DNA from: Hallerella succinigenes
Lineage (GTDB): Bacteria > Fibrobacterota > Fibrobacteria > Fibrobacterales > Fibrobacteraceae
Direction of reading: 5' to 3'
Assembly: GCF_002797675.1 (NCBI RefSeq)
Contig: NZ_PGEX01000001.1
Location: 1,736,001-1,800,000 of the forward strand
DNA length: 64,000 nt
Shown: positions 17,569 through 25,910 of the stretch, one piece after another
Layout of the letters: each line of letters starts with the position of its first letter
Numbering within the stretch: the first letter of the stretch is position 1
The notes under the pieces: generated by a model
Told to the model about the DNA's origin: nothing
What the model saw: the letters and a program-made list of their open reading frames with translations, nothing else
The model's database searches: none
Position numbers and translations under genes: made by a program

Positions 17569-18000
17569 ATGGGCATGAAGACCTTGTTTGGAATTTTTGC
17601 CTCTGTCATTTGTGCCTTGTTTTTGGCTGCCTGCAGTGGAGGCGACTCGTTTGACACCTGTCAGGAGACGACAGTCGCCGGCCTTGCAAAGCTTTCGGCG
17701 GAAACGGAAAACGCTTCGTTCTGCCGCACGATCTATGGCGAAGTCTCTTACCAGTTCACGGGACGCTGCGCTCGCAAGGGATGCTTTTTCTTGTATGACG
17801 TCGACGCAAACGGCAACCGTGTGAAAGGCGACAGCATTTATCTTTCGGATACTTCCGCGTTTGCCAAAAGCTGGAAGGACACGGCTGCGGTGCACTTGAC
17901 CCGTGTAACGGGAGACTATTATCCGAACCGCGATTATACGTGTAAATCCCTAGCGGACCAGGAATGTCAACGAGCCTTTTATGTGCAAGACGTCGAATGA
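17569..18000 (+). CDS. Small cysteine-containing lipoprotein, unknown function
   Basis: 143 residues. The signal ends in a lipobox (FLAACSGG), so the protein is lipidated. Start is either ATG 17569 or ATG 17575, two codons apart. The mature part has six further cysteines (DTCQ, SFCR, GRCARKGCF, YTCK, QECQ), suggesting disulfides in the periplasm or at the surface. No family recognised. The next gene's earliest start overlaps its last 20 bases. Confidence 0.68.
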   Translation: MGMKTLFGIFASVICALFLAACSGGDSFDTCQETTVAGLAKLSAETENASFCRTIYGEVSYQFTGRCARKGCFFLYDVDANGNRVKGDSIYLSDTSAFAKSWKDTAAVHLTRVTGDYYPNRDYTCKSLADQECQRAFYVQDVE

Positions 18001-18010
18001 GTTTTATGAA

Positions 18011-18550
18011 ATGCCTGAAGAGGTCCTCGAAGGCGAACGGGTAACGCTCGCTTTTTTGGAGCCGGAAGATTCGGAAGAGGTTTTGTATCTCGTGGATTCT
18101 TCACGGGATTCTCTTGGCGCTTGGCTTCCCTGGGTGGAAAATTTTACGGAAATCGGCGACGCCTATAGTGCGATTTCGGCTTATCAGATGCAGCGGGATA
18201 TGGCGAACGGAGGCGCTTTTGGAATTCGAAGATTAGAAGACGGTGCGCTTGTCGGCGAGGTCGTTTTGCAATGGATCGATTGGAAGAACCGTTCTGCATC
18301 GTTCGGGTATTTTTTGGGAAGCGCCTTTGAAGGGGAAGGCCTTGCGACCGAAGCGATGAACCTGGCCCTCGGTTACATTCAAAATTTGGGAATTCACCGG
18401 GTGGAAATTTCTGCCGCCGTGGAAAATAAAAAGAGCTGCGCCTTGGCGAAAAGGCTTGGTTTTGAACAGGAAGGCATTGCGAAGGATGCGGAATTTTTGC
18501 ACGGGAAATGGCAAAATCATGCGAAATTCGCCAAAATTATGCCCAATTAG
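18011..18550 (+). CDS. GNAT family acetyltransferase (RimJ/RimL type)
   Basis: 179 residues from ATG 18011; an in-frame ATG at 17981 would add ten residues and overlap the preceding lipoprotein gene. The fold landmarks are present: the N-terminal LEGERVTLAFLEPED, GEVVLQWIDWKNRSASFGYFLG, the acetyl-CoA loop region GEGLATEAMNLAL, and HRVEISAAVENKKSCALAKRLGFEQEG. RimJ/L-type enzymes acetylate N-termini of ribosomal proteins or small amines; the substrate here is unknown. Confidence 0.87.
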   Translation: MPEEVLEGERVTLAFLEPEDSEEVLYLVDSSRDSLGAWLPWVENFTEIGDAYSAISAYQMQRDMANGGAFGIRRLEDGALVGEVVLQWIDWKNRSASFGYFLGSAFEGEGLATEAMNLALGYIQNLGIHRVEISAAVENKKSCALAKRLGFEQEGIAKDAEFLHGKWQNHAKFAKIMPN

Positions 18551-18632
18551 AATGTATTCTCTCGGTTACAAAGGTAAACATTTAACCTAGCCAGCCCCTC
18601 TTTATATTTGATCAAACAACTATTTTATAAGC

Positions 18633-19487
18633 ATGGAACCAAGTGCAGAAGAAAATAAGAAGCTGTCCATGCCGGACGTTTTGCAATACACGAATTACCG
18701 TGTATTCCTGCACGACTATTATGCCTATAAAAAGTCGACATCGGCGGTTTTCAGCTTGCGTTTCTTTGCCGCAAAGGCTGGGCTTTCGAGCCATGCGCAT
18801 TTGAAGCTCGTGATGGACGGCAAACGGAACATTACCAAGAATACAGTCGTGAAAATCATCCAAGGGTTGAACCTCGCGGATGAACGCGCTACCTATTTCG
18901 AAAATCTGGTGTTCTTCAATCAGGCGAAGACGGACAAGGAAAAGGCTTTCTACTATGGAAAGCTCGTCAAGTCCACGCCAGGTTCCCGTTTGCATAAGAT
19001 GGACCAGGCACATTTTCGAATTTTTACGGAATGGTATCACTCCGTAATCCGTGAAATGGTGGAACTTCGGGGCTTCAATCCGGCTCCGGAATGGATTTCG
19101 AGACGTCTCGGCGGAACGATTACGCCGGCCCAGGCTGCGGAATCCTTGAACCTGCTGTCTTCCCTTGGACTGATTTCCAGAACGGCGAACGGATACAGCC
19201 AGGCGCAGTCCTTGATTACGACCGATGACGAGGTAAGCGATCTGTTGGTGAAGCAGTACCATCGTCAGATGCTCGACCAGGCAAAAGATTCAATGGAAAA
19301 TGTTCCTGCAGAAAAAAGGGATATTTCGGCGGTGACTTTTGCGATTCAGCGTAAAGATTTCCCTGCTTTAAAAAAACATTTACAACTCATGCGAAAAGAA
19401 CTATTAGATTTCTCTAGTGAGTCGGGGACAGGAGAGGATGTTGTTCAAGTGAACATCCAACTGTTCCCATTAACGCGAGGAATGTAA
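18633..19487 (+). CDS. TIGR02147 family protein (putative DNA-binding regulator)
   Basis: 284 residues. An N-terminal helical region (about 12-90) has the family motif YTNYRVFLHDYYAYKK, followed by a helix-turn-helix-like stretch (FFAAKAGLSSHAHLKLVMDGKRNITKNTVVKI) and the linker where TIGR02147 meets a DUF4423-type C-terminal half. The middle contains FTEWYHSVIREMVEL, and a winged-helix-like segment follows (ITPAQAAESLNLLSSLGLI). The family is abundant in Fibrobacter and its function is undetermined. The stop overlaps the start of a lipoprotein gene by one base (TAATG). Confidence 0.88.
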   Translation: MEPSAEENKKLSMPDVLQYTNYRVFLHDYYAYKKSTSAVFSLRFFAAKAGLSSHAHLKLVMDGKRNITKNTVVKIIQGLNLADERATYFENLVFFNQAKTDKEKAFYYGKLVKSTPGSRLHKMDQAHFRIFTEWYHSVIREMVELRGFNPAPEWISRRLGGTITPAQAAESLNLLSSLGLISRTANGYSQAQSLITTDDEVSDLLVKQYHRQMLDQAKDSMENVPAEKRDISAVTFAIQRKDFPALKKHLQLMRKELLDFSSESGTGEDVVQVNIQLFPLTRGM

Positions 19488-20713
19488 TGAAGTTTGTTCG
19501 ATTCTCTATGGGTGCGCTTCTTTTGTACGCCTTTATGTTAATGGCGTGTACTACGTCGTCGGATCAAGCGGGAATCGAAATTGGAAATCCAGAAATCCAG
19601 GCCCATTCTTTTTTGGCACACTTTTTTGTGGATTATGGATCTGGCGAAAATGCGGATTCTGTCCAGCTTGACGGATTGCATTTGGCACTCTCGAAACTTT
19701 CTGCTTATTCCAGCTATTATATCTATGTGAGTTTTGACGCGGAAGACGGTTTAACCCTGTGGCCGGATGTGGCTTCGGATGCCCCGATGACGATTGCATT
19801 TACGGAAGATTCGACGACAACGATCGATGACTGGATGCGAGCCTTTGGAGACATTTCCATTGATGATGAAGGCCTGCTGAAGGAAATCGGGGCGCATTTT
19901 GCTCCGGTTGCGCTTGCCCCTCAGGTGACGGGCTCTCTCAAAATGGCCGATAAAAACGTTCCGTTTGTATTCTCTCTTGCCGGGCTCGATTCGTTCGAAC
20001 TTCGCTACATGCAGGATCAGTTGGATACTGCAGAAAATGGAGCGATTTCTTTGACGGTGCGTTTTAGTGTGCCGGACTGGGTGGAAGGTCTCTCTCTTTC
20101 GACGGCAATGCTCGACGGCGACACGGTTCGTTTCGATGCTTTGCATAACGCGGTCCTTTGGGATTCTTTGACAACGCGCTTTGTAAAGTCTTTCTCGGCG
20201 TCACATTACATTGTGAACTATGCCTCTGGTACTGAGGAAGAAGATTACGCAGAGGATGTACTTGCGCGGTATGACGTTGTCGATTCCAACTGGGTTTCGA
20301 ACGGGACGTTTGAAACCGGCGAAGATTGGATCTTGGTGCGTCAGCTCGGCGGTTATGCAGATACTTCCGTGTCGAACAACATCATGATGGTGAACGTGAC
20401 GTATCCGGGGCCGTACAGCTACAGCGTGCAGCTGATCCATGAAGATATTCCGCTTTTGAAGAATCGCAAGTACAAGCTTGTGTTTACCGCTTACGCGCAG
20501 GATTCTGCATATGTCACAGTTCGCATCGGTTCTTACAGCACGTACAATACCGAAGCTCTCCAGGAACATGTGACTCTTGAACCGGTCTGGAAATCGTATG
20601 AGTTCGAATATGCGGCTCTGGTCGATGATCTCTTTTCTCGCCTCGAATTCAATGTGGGCAAGAACCAGACGAAGTATCAGTTCAAGGATGTGAAGATTTA
20701 CCGCATCGACTGA
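19487..20713 (+). CDS. Lipoprotein with C-terminal carbohydrate-binding-like domain
   Basis: 408 residues. Lipobox MLMAC (Cys at about residue 21) is followed by GIEIGNPE. Residues about 30-260 form a beta-rich domain of unknown family. From about 270 (NWVSNGTFETGEDW) to the end lies a CBM4/9-like beta-sandwich, with YSVQLIHEDIPLLKNRKYKLVFTAYA and YQFKDVKIYRI. It is coupled to the TIGR02147 gene upstream, an arrangement repeated near 36.4 kb. A surface sensor or binding protein is plausible. The 3' end overlaps the convergent EamA gene by 32 bases. Confidence 0.72.
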   Translation: MKFVRFSMGALLLYAFMLMACTTSSDQAGIEIGNPEIQAHSFLAHFFVDYGSGENADSVQLDGLHLALSKLSAYSSYYIYVSFDAEDGLTLWPDVASDAPMTIAFTEDSTTTIDDWMRAFGDISIDDEGLLKEIGAHFAPVALAPQVTGSLKMADKNVPFVFSLAGLDSFELRYMQDQLDTAENGAISLTVRFSVPDWVEGLSLSTAMLDGDTVRFDALHNAVLWDSLTTRFVKSFSASHYIVNYASGTEEEDYAEDVLARYDVVDSNWVSNGTFETGEDWILVRQLGGYADTSVSNNIMMVNVTYPGPYSYSVQLIHEDIPLLKNRKYKLVFTAYAQDSAYVTVRIGSYSTYNTEALQEHVTLEPVWKSYEFEYAALVDDLFSRLEFNVGKNQTKYQFKDVKIYRID

Positions 20714-21593
20714 TGGTATAAACGCCGAGAATAATCAGTAAAATGGAGAATCCCTGACTCGGCCCGAAAATCGCAAGCCCGACTGCGACGGACACGACCG
20801 AGGAAACGGTTGGCTGAACGTAATTGTACATGGCGACGATTGTCGGTGAAAGCGTCTTTTGTGCATGCATCATCAAGAGGTAGGCGAGAAAAGTTCCGCC
20901 GAGAACGACGAAGGAGATTTCGGCCCAGGTGTTGGTTTGAACTTGCGCAAGTGGAATCTGCATCACTTGCGGTAATGTGAGCGGCAAGGTGGTAACTGCC
21001 GAGAAGGTGAACATCCACTTCATGCAGGTGATCGTATTGTATCGGCTGATGACGTTCTTGAATAGGGCTAGGTAAACGGCAAAGCAACACTGTGCAAGAA
21101 CACAGAGAAGGTCGCCGGCGAGACTTCCCGCTTTTGCGTTAGATGCCGTAGCGCTCCCGAGAATCAGGATCCATGCGCCGCTTAAACCGAGCGCAATGCC
21201 GAGGATTTTTTTCCAGGTGATGCGCTCGCTTAAAAAGAGAGCGGAAGAAATCAGGGCAAAGATCGGAAGGGAAGTTGTGGCGATCGTCGCATTGATTGGC
21301 GAAGTGATGGAAAGTCCGATGTTGTAGCAGGTCTGATTTCCGACGATGGAAAAGAAGCCCGCACCAAAGAGTTTGAGCAAATCGCGGAGGGGAATTTTTT
21401 CGTTCCGCGTTTTTGCGGTGCAAAGGGAAATCAGCCAAAAGCAAATTGCGGCGCCTGTCGTGCGGAAAAAGACCATATCGATGCCCGTGATGCCCGAAAG
21501 CATCGCCGCTTTCCCGATCGGAGCCATCAGCCCCCAGATCGTCGCCGCGGAAAGAAGACAAAGATGCGCATGGAGAATCTTGCTGTTTTGCAT
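20682..21593 (-). CDS. EamA/DMT-family transporter (ten-span permease)
   Basis: 303 residues from ATG 21593; the frame stays open further upstream, but that extension is proline- and charge-rich and not membrane-like. Two EamA repeats of five spans are evident. The first begins CLLSAATIWGLMAPIGKAAM and the second begins near GDLLCVLAQCCFAVYLALFKN. The family exports metabolites such as amino acids or sugars; no substrate can be deduced. Confidence 0.86.
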   Translation of the reverse strand: MQNSKILHAHLCLLSAATIWGLMAPIGKAAMLSGITGIDMVFFRTTGAAICFWLISLCTAKTRNEKIPLRDLLKLFGAGFFSIVGNQTCYNIGLSITSPINATIATTSLPIFALISSALFLSERITWKKILGIALGLSGAWILILGSATASNAKAGSLAGDLLCVLAQCCFAVYLALFKNVISRYNTITCMKWMFTFSAVTTLPLTLPQVMQIPLAQVQTNTWAEISFVVLGGTFLAYLLMMHAQKTLSPTIVAMYNYVQPTVSSVVSVAVGLAIFGPSQGFSILLIILGVYTISRCGKSSHP

Positions 21594-21850
21594 AAAACGC
21601 TCGTTAAAAATTTTCGTTCCCAAATTTACTAAGGATTGCGTGCCGCAAGGCAAAGAACTTTCAGTCCAAGAAAAAACATACCCTTCCGCGGATTCCCCCT
21701 GCATACACACTCTCCCCCCTATTTTGCCCCCGCCCGGGTAGGCCAAGCGGTTCGTTCCGCACAAAAGCCTCCCTGCTGCAGGGAACCTTCTCGTCAGAGG
21801 TAGCGCTCCTTGCCAAGGTAAATCCTTCCAGCCAAGGAGAAGCCCTTAAA
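21594..21850. other. Gene-free interval with several short hairpins
   Basis: About 260 bases between the EamA start and the terminator of the decarboxylase operon. The half nearer 21850 holds a cluster of short inverted repeats: GCGG/CCGC near 21750, TCCCTGC/GCAGGGA near 21771-21785, and CTCCTTG/CAAGGAG near 21807-21841. This could be the untranslated leader of the EamA gene or a small structured RNA. No known riboswitch or RNA family was matched with confidence. Confidence 0.4.
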
Positions 21851-21887
21851 AAAGAAAGACCTCGGTGGAATACCGAGGTTTTTCTTT
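21851..21887. terminator. Bidirectional terminator of the decarboxylase operon
   Basis: An 8-bp core stem (ACCTCGGT / ACCGAGGT, loop GGAAT) is extended by A-rich sequence on the left and T-rich on the right. It can therefore act in both directions, ending the leftward operon 16 bases after oadB. Confidence 0.85.
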
Positions 21888-21902
21888 GGAAAGTTCGAAA
21901 CT

Positions 21903-23066
21903 TTAGGCAAGTCTCGAAATCATGTAACCGGCGCAGATAGCGGTACCGATCACGCCCGAAACGTTCGGACCCATGGCATGCATGAGAAGGAAGTTCTGCG
22001 GATCGTACTTGGCGCCTTCCACCTGGGAAACGCGAGCCGCCATCGGAACAGCCGACACACCAGCAGAACCGATCAACGGGTTTACCGGGTTCTTCGGGCT
22101 GCACCAGTTCATAATCTTTGCAAGGAGAAGTCCTGCGAAAGTCGAGAAGCCGAAAGCAACGACACCCATCGCGATGATCATCAAGGTCTTCGGCTGCAAG
22201 AAGATGTCTGCGGACATCGTCAAACCGACGGAAGTACCGAGGAAAATCGTCACAATGTTCATGAGTTCGTTTTGAGCCGTCTTCACGAGACGTTCCACGA
22301 CGCCCGCTTCCTTGAAGATGTTACCGGTCATGAGCATAATGATCAGAGCGGAAGCATCCGGAACAACGAGCACGCAGACCACCATCACCATCACTGCAAA
22401 GGTGATGCGTTCAAGCTTTGAAACCTTGCGGAGGCTCTTCATACGAATGACGCGTTCCTTAGCGGTTGTCATCGCTCGCATGATAGGCGGCTGGATCAGC
22501 GGCACGAGTGCCATGTAAGTGTAAGCGGCGACAGCGATAGGTCCAATCAGGTGCGGCGCAAGCTTGTTGGCCGTAAAGATGGACGTCGGACCGTCTGCAC
22601 CACCGATGATGCCGATAGAAGCCGCTTCACCGAGAGTGAATCCACCAAAGGCGACTGCGCAGAACATCGTAATGAACACGCCGAACTGAGCACCGCCGCC
22701 GAGGATCAGCGTACGCGGATTTGCAATCAGCGGTCCAAAGTCGGTCATGGCACCGACGCCGAGGAAGATGATGGGTGGGAAGAGCTCGAGATGAATGCCT
22801 TGGCTGATGTAGTAGAAAAGACCGGCAGTCGGAGTGAACATTCCTTCGATGCCCCAGCCGCCTTCATAGAAGCCACGGGACGGAATGTTGACCGCGAGAG
22901 CGCCGATCGCAATCGGCAAAAGAAGTAAAGGCTCGTACTTCTTGACGATCGCGAGATACATCAGCACAATGCTGACGAGCCACATGACAATCATCGGACC
23001 CGAGATTGCAGAGAATCCCGTGCCGTTGACGAACATGTCTGTGACTGAGTTTAAGATACCACTCAT
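21903..23066 (-). CDS. oadB: Na+-pumping decarboxylase beta subunit (OadB/MmdB)
   Basis: 387 residues, about nine to eleven hydrophobic spans. The conserved signature GIIGGADGPTSIF carries the Asp involved in Na+/proton translocation, and the C-terminal region has the NPLIGSAGVSAVPMAARVSQ repeat seen in all OadB/MmdB/GcdB proteins. It decarboxylates the carboxybiotin on the carrier protein and uses the energy to export Na+. It is the last gene of a four-gene operon whose carboxyltransferase is MmdA-like, so MmdB may be the better name. Confidence 0.93.
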   Translation of the reverse strand: MSGILNSVTDMFVNGTGFSAISGPMIVMWLVSIVLMYLAIVKKYEPLLLLPIAIGALAVNIPSRGFYEGGWGIEGMFTPTAGLFYYISQGIHLELFPPIIFLGVGAMTDFGPLIANPRTLILGGGAQFGVFITMFCAVAFGGFTLGEAASIGIIGGADGPTSIFTANKLAPHLIGPIAVAAYTYMALVPLIQPPIMRAMTTAKERVIRMKSLRKVSKLERITFAVMVMVVCVLVVPDASALIIMLMTGNIFKEAGVVERLVKTAQNELMNIVTIFLGTSVGLTMSADIFLQPKTLMIIAMGVVAFGFSTFAGLLLAKIMNWCSPKNPVNPLIGSAGVSAVPMAARVSQVEGAKYDPQNFLLMHAMGPNVSGVIGTAICAGYMISRLA

Positions 23067-23078
23067 AGGAGGCCCTCT

Positions 23079-23474
23079 TTAGGCGATAGTCATCAAGACT
23101 TGGCCTTCGGTTACGGAGTCTTGTTCCTTGACAGCGATCGAAGTGACGGTACCGTCGCACGGGCAGACGATCGAGTTTTCCATCTTCATGGCTTCGAGAA
23201 CGGCAACTTCCTGGTTCTTCGTAACCTTGTCACCCACCTTCACCTTGAGTTTGAAAACGATACCCATCATCGGGCTAGGAATCGGGGTGCCTTCTCCAGC
23301 CGGAGCAGCGGCCGGAGCTGGAGCCGGGGCAGCGGCAGCCGGAGCAGCGATCGGAGCTGCAGCCACAGGAGCGGCTGCGACAGGTGCAACTGCGGCCGGA
23401 GCTGCGTTGCCGAGAACTTCGACTTCAACGTCGTAGGTCTTGCCTTCAAACGTAATGCGGATAACTTTCTTCAT
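23079..23474 (-). CDS. Biotin carrier protein of the decarboxylase (MmdC-like)
   Basis: 131 residues. A short N-terminal region is followed by an Ala/Pro-rich flexible linker (about 24-60) and a C-terminal biotinyl domain with the EAMKMEN motif (biotinylated Lys97). It shuttles CO2 from the carboxyltransferase to the membrane subunit. It lies between the OadG-like and OadB genes, 12 bases from the latter. Confidence 0.93.
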   Translation of the reverse strand: MKKVIRITFEGKTYDVEVEVLGNAAPAAVAPVAAAPVAAAPIAAPAAAAPAPAPAAAPAGEGTPIPSPMMGIVFKLKVKVGDKVTKNQEVAVLEAMKMENSIVCPCDGTVTSIAVKEQDSVTEGQVLMTIA

Positions 23475-23492
23475 AGTAGTTTCCTCTTGAGC

Positions 23493-24299
23493 TTAGAGCT
23501 CGTTGGTTTGTAATTCTGTGCGACCCTGAGTAGTCCAAGCCCATTCGGTCGAGTTTTGAGATTTGAATTTGACGATTTTCACCGGACCGCCGAGGACTTC
23601 GGCTGCAGCGATTGCGAAAATGACTGCGAGCTTTTCATTCGAGAGACCCGGATGAATTTCCAAGGCGGAAACCGCAGCGATGCTGAGGAATGCCTGGAGC
23701 TGCTTGTTCGTGAATCCCGGGTGCACGCTCGGTGCGTCCGGATCGCCAAGACCCTTGGAAAGATCAATCTTGATCGGATCCGAAGAAGCGACTGCTGCAG
23801 GAGCTGCATTGGCAGCAACCGGAGCTTTTTCCTTCTTCGAAAGAATTGGCGTGATGACCTTGTTCATCACATAACTCATCAAGTATGTGAGGAACATAAT
23901 ACCGATAATCACGACCATCACGATGATAAGGCCCGTCGCCTGGAATTCGGCAAGCTTGCCGAGTGTAAAGGTTTCGACCTCACCCTGTTCCGTGACGTAT
24001 TGATCACTGAGTTTGGCTTTCGCAATCGGAAGAGCCTTGTTGGCTCCGTTGACAGTTCTTACGCTGTCCTGGCGTGCATTAGCTTCACGCGATTGCGCAT
24101 TCGTCTTATAGAGAATGGAGACTTTATGACCGCCTTGGTAGATCTCAACGACTGCCGAGTCGGGCATCAAAGTCAGCTGCTCTTTAAGCGGAGCGCTAAT
24201 CGAGTCTGGCATAATAGCCAGCTGTTCCTTAAACCGTTCTGGAACGGGATAAGGCCCAGTCGCTTTGACGACGCCTTCTTGTTGTGTTGCTGTTGTCAT
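23493..24299 (-). CDS. OadG-like membrane subunit with long extensions
   Basis: 268 residues against about 80-120 for ordinary OadG/MmdD. A single span (about 122-146, GLIIVMVVIIGIMFLTYLMSY) carries the gamma/delta-subunit character. Before it lies an unusual, roughly 120-residue soluble region with a repeated LTLMPDS/LAIMPDS element. After it comes an Ala/Pro linker. The C-terminal part contains two similar segments (HPGFTNKQLQAFLSIAAVSA and HPGLSNEKLAVIFAIAAAE) and ends in a W-x-x-x-GR-type tail. It should anchor and assemble the complex. It overlaps mmdA by 4 bases. Confidence 0.8.
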   Translation of the reverse strand: MTTATQQEGVVKATGPYPVPERFKEQLAIMPDSISAPLKEQLTLMPDSAVVEIYQGGHKVSILYKTNAQSREANARQDSVRTVNGANKALPIAKAKLSDQYVTEQGEVETFTLGKLAEFQATGLIIVMVVIIGIMFLTYLMSYVMNKVITPILSKKEKAPVAANAAPAAVASSDPIKIDLSKGLGDPDAPSVHPGFTNKQLQAFLSIAAVSALEIHPGLSNEKLAVIFAIAAAEVLGGPVKIVKFKSQNSTEWAWTTQGRTELQTNEL

Positions 24300-25849
24300 A
24301 GAGGACTCAACCCGTGTTTCTTATTTGGACGTTTGACACGCTTCGAGAGCAAAGTTCTCAGAGCGAGCGAAACCTTAGCGCGGGTTTCTGCAGGATTGAT
24401 GACATCGGTAATGATGCCGGATTCTGCAGCCTGGTAAGGCTTCGAGAACTTTTCGCGGTAGTCGTCAACGAGCTGCTTGTAAAGAGCATCCTTGTTTTCA
24501 GCTGCTGCGAGTTCCTTCTTGTAGATAATCTTGGCTGCACCTTCAGCGCCCATTACGGCGATTTCAGCAGTCGGCCAAGCGTACACGACGTCACCGCCGA
24601 GATCCTTGGAAGCCATGGCGATGTAAGCACCACCGTAGGCCTTGCGCATGATGACCGTGACGAGAGGAACCGTGCAAGATGCGTAAGCATAGAGCATCTT
24701 TGCACCGTGGCGGATAATGCCTCCGCGTTCCTGGGCAAGACCCGGCATAAATCCCGGGACGTCGGTCAGGGTCACAATAGGAATGTTGAATGCGTCGCAG
24801 AAGTTCACGAATTCTGCGCCCTTGTCGGAAGAATCGATATCGAGGCAGCCGGCCTTGTACTTCGGCTGGTTCGCGACGATGCCGACGACCATACCGTTGA
24901 TGCGGCCAAAGCCCGTGATGATGTTCTTCGCGAAGTCACGCTTCACTTCGAGCCATTCGTTTGGGTCGACGAGACGTTCGATCACCTGGTAGGCGTCGAG
25001 CGGCTGGTTTGCGTCTTCCGGAATGATCTGGTTCATGCTCGGATCGTCATCGAGTTCGATGTCGGTGAGCTTGTGCGGTGGAAGTTCGGAATTGTTGGAC
25101 GGGAGGAAGCTGAGGAGCTTCTTGATAATCTGGGAAGCGTGCTTGTCGTCGTTGGCGACGAAGTGGACGTTTCCGGAAACCGTTGCGTGGGCTGCAGCCG
25201 ATGCGAACTTTTCGAGCGGAGCTTCTTCGCCGGTGGAAGCCTTGATCACCTGCGGACCGCAGATGAACATGTTCGAATTGTCCTTGAGCTGAATGCAGAA
25301 GTCCATGAGGGCCGGGCTGTAGGAAGCGCCGCCTGCGCACGGACCAGCGATGACCGCGATCTGCGGTACGACGCCCGAAGCGAGGACGTTTGCACGGAAA
25401 ACCTTGCCGTAGCCTGCGAGGCTCTTCACGCCTTCCTGAATACGAGCTCCACCGGAGTCGTTTACGGAGATGATCGGCGTGCCGAGTTCGATAGCACGCT
25501 GCATGGCTTCGGACATCTTCTGGGCGTGACGGCTACCGAGGGAACCGCCGCTGACCATGAAGTCCTGAGAAATCACGGTGACCGGGCGACCGTCGATGTT
25601 GCCGATGCCTGTCACAACGCCGTCACCGGCGAGCTTCTTCGTTTCGAAACCAAAGCTGCGGACGTCGTGGTCCACGTACATGCCAGCCTCTTGGAAGGAA
25701 CCGTCGTCGACGAGGTCAGCGACACGCTCACGTGCAGAGAAGAGACCCTTTGCATGACGTGCTTCGAGTTTCTCCGGACCGCAACCCGAGGAGAGAGCAA
25801 ACTTGCGACGCTCTTCAAGTTGATCGAGTAATTCTTGTTTAATAGCCAT
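24296..25849 (-). CDS. mmdA: Methylmalonyl-CoA decarboxylase alpha subunit / acyl-CoA carboxyltransferase
   Basis: 517 residues, the usual length. Two crotonase-like halves are visible: the N-terminal with GGSLGSRHAQKM and SGGARIQEGVKSLAGYG, the C-terminal with DVPGFMPGLAQERGGIIRHGAKMLYAY and KAYGGAYIAMASK. This is the CoA-ester carboxyltransferase type (PccB/MmdA), not the oxaloacetate type (OadA). It moves the carboxyl group from methylmalonyl-CoA to biotin, giving propionyl-CoA. First gene of the operon with OadG-like, biotin carrier and OadB subunits. Confidence 0.92.
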   Translation of the reverse strand: MAIKQELLDQLEERRKFALSSGCGPEKLEARHAKGLFSARERVADLVDDGSFQEAGMYVDHDVRSFGFETKKLAGDGVVTGIGNIDGRPVTVISQDFMVSGGSLGSRHAQKMSEAMQRAIELGTPIISVNDSGGARIQEGVKSLAGYGKVFRANVLASGVVPQIAVIAGPCAGGASYSPALMDFCIQLKDNSNMFICGPQVIKASTGEEAPLEKFASAAAHATVSGNVHFVANDDKHASQIIKKLLSFLPSNNSELPPHKLTDIELDDDPSMNQIIPEDANQPLDAYQVIERLVDPNEWLEVKRDFAKNIITGFGRINGMVVGIVANQPKYKAGCLDIDSSDKGAEFVNFCDAFNIPIVTLTDVPGFMPGLAQERGGIIRHGAKMLYAYASCTVPLVTVIMRKAYGGAYIAMASKDLGGDVVYAWPTAEIAVMGAEGAAKIIYKKELAAAENKDALYKQLVDDYREKFSKPYQAAESGIITDVINPAETRAKVSLALRTLLSKRVKRPNKKHGLSPL

Positions 25850-25910
25850 TTCTAGTTTCCTTTAGGATTCCATAGTTGCAATTGAAAAATAGAATTCCAA
25901 AAAGAAGAGG

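Noticed and set aside
21594-21764. Extended N-terminus of the EamA transporter
   Set aside because: The frame is open but gives Gly/Pro-rich sequence unlike the membrane-spanning start of the family.
21594-21850. SAH riboswitch, SRP RNA or 6S RNA
   Set aside because: Only short phrases resemble an SAH core. The closing helix and pseudoknot do not pair well, and the conserved SRP loop and 6S layout are absent.
23100-24437. Open frames opposite the biotin carrier and OadG-like genes
   Set aside because: Low-complexity His/Arg or Ser/Gly-rich translations that mirror the Ala/Pro linkers on the coding strand.
24314-25831. 505-residue open frame opposite mmdA
   Set aside because: Long antisense frames of this kind arise from codon bias in a strongly expressed gene; the product has no recognisable domain and mmdA is certain.
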